Assembly: GCF_003399645.1 (NCBI RefSeq) | Contig: NZ_NBXD01000002.1 | Span: forward strand, 62,001 to 126,000 | Direction: 5' to 3' | Origin: Subtercola boreus | Lineage (GTDB): Bacteria; Actinomycetota; Actinomycetes; Actinomycetales; Microbacteriaceae | Length of the DNA stretch: 64,000 nucleotides | Shown here: piece after piece, positions 60,773-64,000 of the stretch | How the letters are laid out: each line of letters begins with the position of its first letter | How positions within the stretch are numbered: position 1 is the first letter of the stretch | The notes under the pieces: generated by a model | What the model was told of the DNA's origin: nothing | Databases searched by the model: none | The model's input: the letters and a program-made list of their open reading frames with translations, nothing else | Position numbers and translations under genes: made by a program

Positions 60773-63352
60773 ATGACTGACGAAACACCTCCCGACGACT
60801 CCATCGCTCCCGATTCACGCGGCATGACGACCGACCGCATCGAGCAGGTCGATCTCCAGCTCGAGATGCAGCGCTCCTACCTCGACTACGCGATGAGCGT
60901 GATCGTCGGTCGTGCGCTGCCCGATGTGCGCGACGGGCTCAAGCCGGTTCACCGCCGTGTCATCTATGCCATGTACGACGGCGGCTACCGTCCTGACCGG
61001 GCCTTCTCCAAGTCGGCCCGTGTCGTCGGAGAGGTCATGGGCCAGTTCCATCCGCACGGCGACACCTCCATCTATGACGCGCTGGTGCGTCTGATCCAGC
61101 CCTGGAGTCTGCGGTACCCCCTCGCCCTCGGCCAGGGCAACTTCGGTTCGGCCGGCAACGACGGCGCCGCGGCTCCCCGGTACACCGAGACGAAGATGGC
61201 TCCCCTCGCGCTCGAGATGGTGCGCGACATCCAAGAGGAGACCGTCGACTTTCAGGACAACTACGACGGCCGCACCCTCGAACCCGTGGTTCTGCCGAGC
61301 CGGTTCCCGAACCTCCTCGTCAACGGTTCCGTGGGCATCGCGGTCGGTATGGCCACGAACATCCCGCCCCACAACCTGCGCGAGGTCGTCTCGGGCGCGG
61401 TCTGGTGCCTCGAGCACCCGGATGCCACGCGGGAAGAACTGCAGGACGCCCTGATCGGGCTGATCAAGGGGCCCGACTTTCCAACCGGCGCCCAGATCCT
61501 CGGGGTGAAGGGCATCCACGACGCCTACCGCACCGGCCGGGGATCGATCACGATGCGCGCCGTGGTCAACGTCGAGGAGCTGCAGGGCCGCACCTGCCTC
61601 GTCGTGACCGAACTGCCGTACCAGGTGAACCCCGACAACCTCGCGATCAAGATCGCCGAGCTGGTCAAAGACGGCAAGATCGGTGGCATCGCCGACATCC
61701 GCGACGAGACGTCGGGCCGTACTGGCCAGCGCCTCGTCATCGTGTTGAAGCGTGACGCTGTTGCCAAGGTCGTGCTGAACAACCTCTACAAGCACACCTC
61801 CCTGCAGGAGAACTTCGGCGCCAACATGCTGGCGATCGTCGACGGTATCCCGCGCACGCTGCCCGTCGACGGGTTCATCACCGAGTGGGTCGCCCACCAG
61901 ATCGATGTCATCGTTCGGCGCACCCAGTTCCGGTTGCGCCGTGCCGAGGACCGCATGCACATCCTGCGCGGGTATCTGAAGGCCCTGGATGCTCTCGACG
62001 ACGTGATCGCGCTCATCCGCGCCTCGTCCACTGTCGACGACGCCCGCACGGGCCTGATGAACCTGCTCGAGGTCGACGAGATCCAGGCGGATGCCATCCT
62101 CACGATGCAGCTGCGGCGCCTCGCGGCTCTCGAACGACAGAAGATCGTCGACGAGGCGGCCGAACTGCAGGTCGAGATCGACGGCTTCCACGTCATTCTG
62201 GGCAGCCCCGAGCGGCAGCGCGAGATCATCATCGACGAGGTCACCGAGATCGCGGCGAAATTCGGCGACGACCGGCGCACCGAGATCATGTTCGGCTTCG
62301 ACGGCGACATGAACATGGAAGACCTCATCCCTGAAGAGGAGATGGTGGTCACGGTGACGCGCGGCGGCTACATCAAGCGAACCCGCAGTGACAACTACCG
62401 CAGCCAGCACCGCGGCGGCAAAGGCGTCAAGGGTGCGCAGCTGCGCGCGGACGACGTCGTCGAGCACTTCTTCGTGACGACCACCCACCACTGGCTGCTG
62501 TTCTTCACGAACACGGGCCGCGTGTACCGGGCGAAGGCCTACGAGTTGCAGGAGGCCGGTCGCGATGCGAAGGGCCAGCATGTCGCCAACCTGCTGGCGC
62601 TGGCACCCGGCGAGCAGATCGCCCAGATCCTCGACATTCGCGACTACAGAGCTGCGACCTATCTGGTGCTCGCCACGCGCGAGGGCCTGCTCAAGAAGAC
62701 CGCGCTCAGCGAGTACGACACCAACCGCTCCGGTGGAATCATCGCGATCAACCTCCGGGAGGGCGACGAGCTGGTCTCCGCACTGCTCGTCGAAGAGACG
62801 AGCGACGTTCTGCTCGTCTCGAAGAAGGGTATGAGCATCCGGTTCACCGCCTCGAACGAGGCACTTCGCCCGATGGGTCGTTCGACCGCGGGCGTCATCG
62901 GAATGAAGTTCAGAGACGACGACTACCTGCTCGACGCCTCAATGGTCTCCGACAACGGCTTCGTGTTCGTCGTCACCGAGGGTGGTTTCGCCAAGCGCAC
63001 CTCTGTCGACCAGTACCGGCTGCAGGGTCGGGGCGGTCTCGGCATCAAGGTGGCCAAGCTGCAGGATGCCCGTGGTGACCTCGCCGGGTCGCTGATCGTC
63101 GAAGAGGAGGACGAGGTCCTGGTGGTTCTTGCCAGTGGCAAGGTGGTACGCTCCTCCGTGGCCGAAGTCCCGGTCAAAGGCCGAGACACCATGGGTGTCG
63201 TCTTCGCGCGATTTGCTGAAGACGACCGAATCATCGCACTGGCCAAGAACACCGAACGCACCGTGGTGGAGGAGATTGTCGAGGCGGAGACCGCCGAGGC
63301 AGATCCCGACACAGCTTCCACAGATGCTGGAGAGGAAAGCGAAGACCTGTGA
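60773..63352 (+). CDS. gyrA: DNA gyrase subunit A
   Basis: 859 aa. Winged-helix breakage domain with catalytic Tyr at about residue 137 ('[15 protein letters not shown]'); quinolone-region '[18 protein letters not shown]'; C-terminal six-bladed pinwheel with the GyrA box '[15 protein letters not shown]' family pattern; acidic tail. Starts 10 bp after gyrB. Overlaps the next gene by GTGA. Confidence 0.97.
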   Translation: MTDETPPDDSIAPDSRGMTTDRIEQVDLQLEMQRSYLDYAMSVIVGRALPDVRDGLKPVHRRVIYAMYDGGYRPDRAFSKSARVVGEVMGQFHPHGDTSIYDALVRLIQPWSLRYPLALGQGNFGSAGNDGAAAPRYTETKMAPLALEMVRDIQEETVDFQDNYDGRTLEPVVLPSRFPNLLVNGSVGIAVGMATNIPPHNLREVVSGAVWCLEHPDATREELQDALIGLIKGPDFPTGAQILGVKGIHDAYRTGRGSITMRAVVNVEELQGRTCLVVTELPYQVNPDNLAIKIAELVKDGKIGGIADIRDETSGRTGQRLVIVLKRDAVAKVVLNNLYKHTSLQENFGANMLAIVDGIPRTLPVDGFITEWVAHQIDVIVRRTQFRLRRAEDRMHILRGYLKALDALDDVIALIRASSTVDDARTGLMNLLEVDEIQADAILTMQLRRLAALERQKIVDEAAELQVEIDGFHVILGSPERQREIIIDEVTEIAAKFGDDRRTEIMFGFDGDMNMEDLIPEEEMVVTVTRGGYIKRTRSDNYRSQHRGGKGVKGAQLRADDVVEHFFVTTTHHWLLFFTNTGRVYRAKAYELQEAGRDAKGQHVANLLALAPGEQIAQILDIRDYRAATYLVLATREGLLKKTALSEYDTNRSGGIIAINLREGDELVSALLVEETSDVLLVSKKGMSIRFTASNEALRPMGRSTAGVIGMKFRDDDYLLDASMVSDNGFVFVVTEGGFAKRTSVDQYRLQGRGGLGIKVAKLQDARGDLAGSLIVEEEDEVLVVLASGKVVRSSVAEVPVKGRDTMGVVFARFAEDDRIIALAKNTERTVVEEIVEAETAEADPDTASTDAGEESEDL

Positions 63353-63759
63353 GCAACGTAGCGGAGAAACTCGCCAAGAAGTCGTCCCGGCCCGCCCAGA
63401 CGAAGCAGGTACGCCTGCGCCTGGTGTACATCGACTTCTGGTCGATTCTGAAGCTCTCGTTCCTGTGGTCGATCATCCTCGGCATCATCACGGTGGTGGC
63501 CGCCTTCCTGATCTGGTCGCTGCTCAACCAGACCGGGGTCTTCGACTCGGTCAACAAAGTGCTCACCGAGATCGCGGGTACGGGCAGCAACTTCGACATC
63601 AACTCCTTCGCATCGCTCGGCCAGGTGATGGGCTTCGCGATCATCGTGGCGATCCTCGACGTGATCGTGATCACGGCGCTCGGCGCCATCGCGGCCGTTC
63701 TGTACAACCTCACCGTGAAGATCACAGGTGGAGTGATGCTCGGTTTCACGAACAAGTAG
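63349..63759 (+). CDS. DUF3566 membrane protein
   Basis: 136 aa from GTG 63349. Basic N-terminus, two transmembrane helices ('[20 protein letters not shown]', '[20 protein letters not shown]'), ending '[14 protein letters not shown]'. It is the standard neighbour of gyrA in actinobacteria; function not established, possibly cell-wall linked. Confidence 0.9.
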   Translation: MSNVAEKLAKKSSRPAQTKQVRLRLVYIDFWSILKLSFLWSIILGIITVVAAFLIWSLLNQTGVFDSVNKVLTEIAGTGSNFDINSFASLGQVMGFAIIVAILDVIVITALGAIAAVLYNLTVKITGGVMLGFTNK

Positions 63760-63773
63760 GTTGTGGGTAAGAT
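63745..63773 (+). promoter_or_regulatory. Candidate promoter for the two tRNA genes
   Basis: TTCACG (63745-63750), 17-nt spacer, TAAGAT (63768-63773), starting transcription about 30 nt before tRNA-Ile. Confidence 0.45.
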
Positions 63774-63811
63774 AGAAAAGTTGCATTCCACGAGTCTGCA
63801 ACCGCCCAAAC

Positions 63812-63888
63812 GGGGGTATAGCTCAGTTGGTTAGAGCGCTTCACTGATAATGAAGAGGTCCCAGGTTCAAATCCCGGTACCCCCACCA
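63812..63888 (+). tRNA. ileT: tRNA-Ile (GAT)
   Basis: 77 nt including CCA. Acceptor GGGGGTA/TACCCCC, D arm 'GCTCAGTTGGTTAGAGC', anticodon arm CTTCA-CTGATAA-TGAAG (anticodon GAT), T loop TTCAAAT. The T stem CCAGG/CCCGG has one A-C mismatch. Confidence 0.95.
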
Positions 63889-63899
63889 CATCCCTCCAC

Positions 63900-63972
63900 G
63901 GGGCCTTAGCTCAATTGGTAGAGCGCCTGCTTTGCAAGCAGGAGGTCAGGAGTTCGATTCTCCTAGGCTCCA
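63900..63972 (+). tRNA. alaT: tRNA-Ala (TGC)
   Basis: 73 nt without encoded CCA. Acceptor GGGGCCT/AGGCTCC with the G3-U70 identity pair, anticodon arm CCTGC-TTTGCAA-GCAGG (anticodon TGC), T loop TTCGATT. 11 nt after tRNA-Ile, probably one transcript. Confidence 0.95.
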
Positions 63973-64000
63973 CTCGATCAAAAAATGACCGGCCGGTGGG

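Overview
The window is high-GC actinobacterial chromosome around the replication origin, most likely from Microbacteriaceae (Micrococcales). The evidence is the order rpmH | dnaA - oriC - dnaN - gnd - recF - dciA - gyrB - gyrA - DUF3566 - tRNA-Ile - tRNA-Ala, preceded by the minus-strand series rnpA-yidD-yidC-khpB-rsmG-parA-parB, together with an mshA/ino1 pair, DUF6049-murJ and parS sites of the TGTTTCACGTGAAACA type. Coding is dense, almost all genes are intact, and I see no insertion sequence, prophage, CRISPR array or rRNA operon. The genus cannot be settled from the sequence alone.

Layout. 1-10.8 kb is accessory metabolism and stress: a cut-off sulfurtransferase, a TetR regulator divergent from an FMN reductase, a LexA-box-linked alkB, a membrane methyltransferase, a phosphoketolase with a small membrane partner, an MFS transporter, an SRPBCC/degenerate-hydrolase pair, a DinB-like protein and a heme oxygenase homologue. 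10.8-18.7 kb holds a CopD-CtaG copper/oxidase-assembly protein coupled to a Pif1/RecD-like helicase, HU, and a zinc block: znuACB, a Fur/Zur regulator and cysteine-poor L28, L33 and S14. 18.8-23.6 kb encodes an alpha-keto acid dehydrogenase (E1a, E1b, E2) and an HisC-type aminotransferase. 23.8-29.7 kb is a tight five-gene plus-strand run: HEAT-glycosyltransferase, second glycosyltransferase, small membrane protein, LMW phosphatase, purB. 30.8-34.5 kb has dnaB and rpsF-ssb-rpsR-rplI. 34.6-37.0 kb has mshA and ino1. 37.1-47.4 kb has cca, DUF6049-murJ, an alpha/beta hydrolase, trxB-trxA, an aminotransferase and ddl. 47.5-64 kb is the origin-proximal core.

How the genes work together. DnaA, the DnaA boxes, DnaB, DciA, SSB, DnaN, RecF and gyrase form the replication set; ParA/ParB/parS segregate the origin; RnpA, YidD, YidC and KhpB link RNA processing with membrane insertion. 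The zinc block looks like a zinc-starvation response (uptake plus zinc-free ribosomal proteins), with one clear Zur-type operator at znuA. Ino1 and MshA feed mycothiol synthesis.

The most notable observations are: a recurrent leaderless-promoter architecture (TANNNT placed 6-7 nt before the start codon) at ten or more genes, which also fixes several starts; a LexA-type palindrome over the alkB promoter; a heme oxygenase homologue with Gln in place of the proximal His; a dienelactone-hydrolase-like protein missing its nucleophile and catalytic His; the paired glycosyltransferase operon; a cluster of DnaA-box-like sequences upstream of dnaB; and in-frame tandem repeats expanding S6, KhpB, the DUF6049 protein and MshA.
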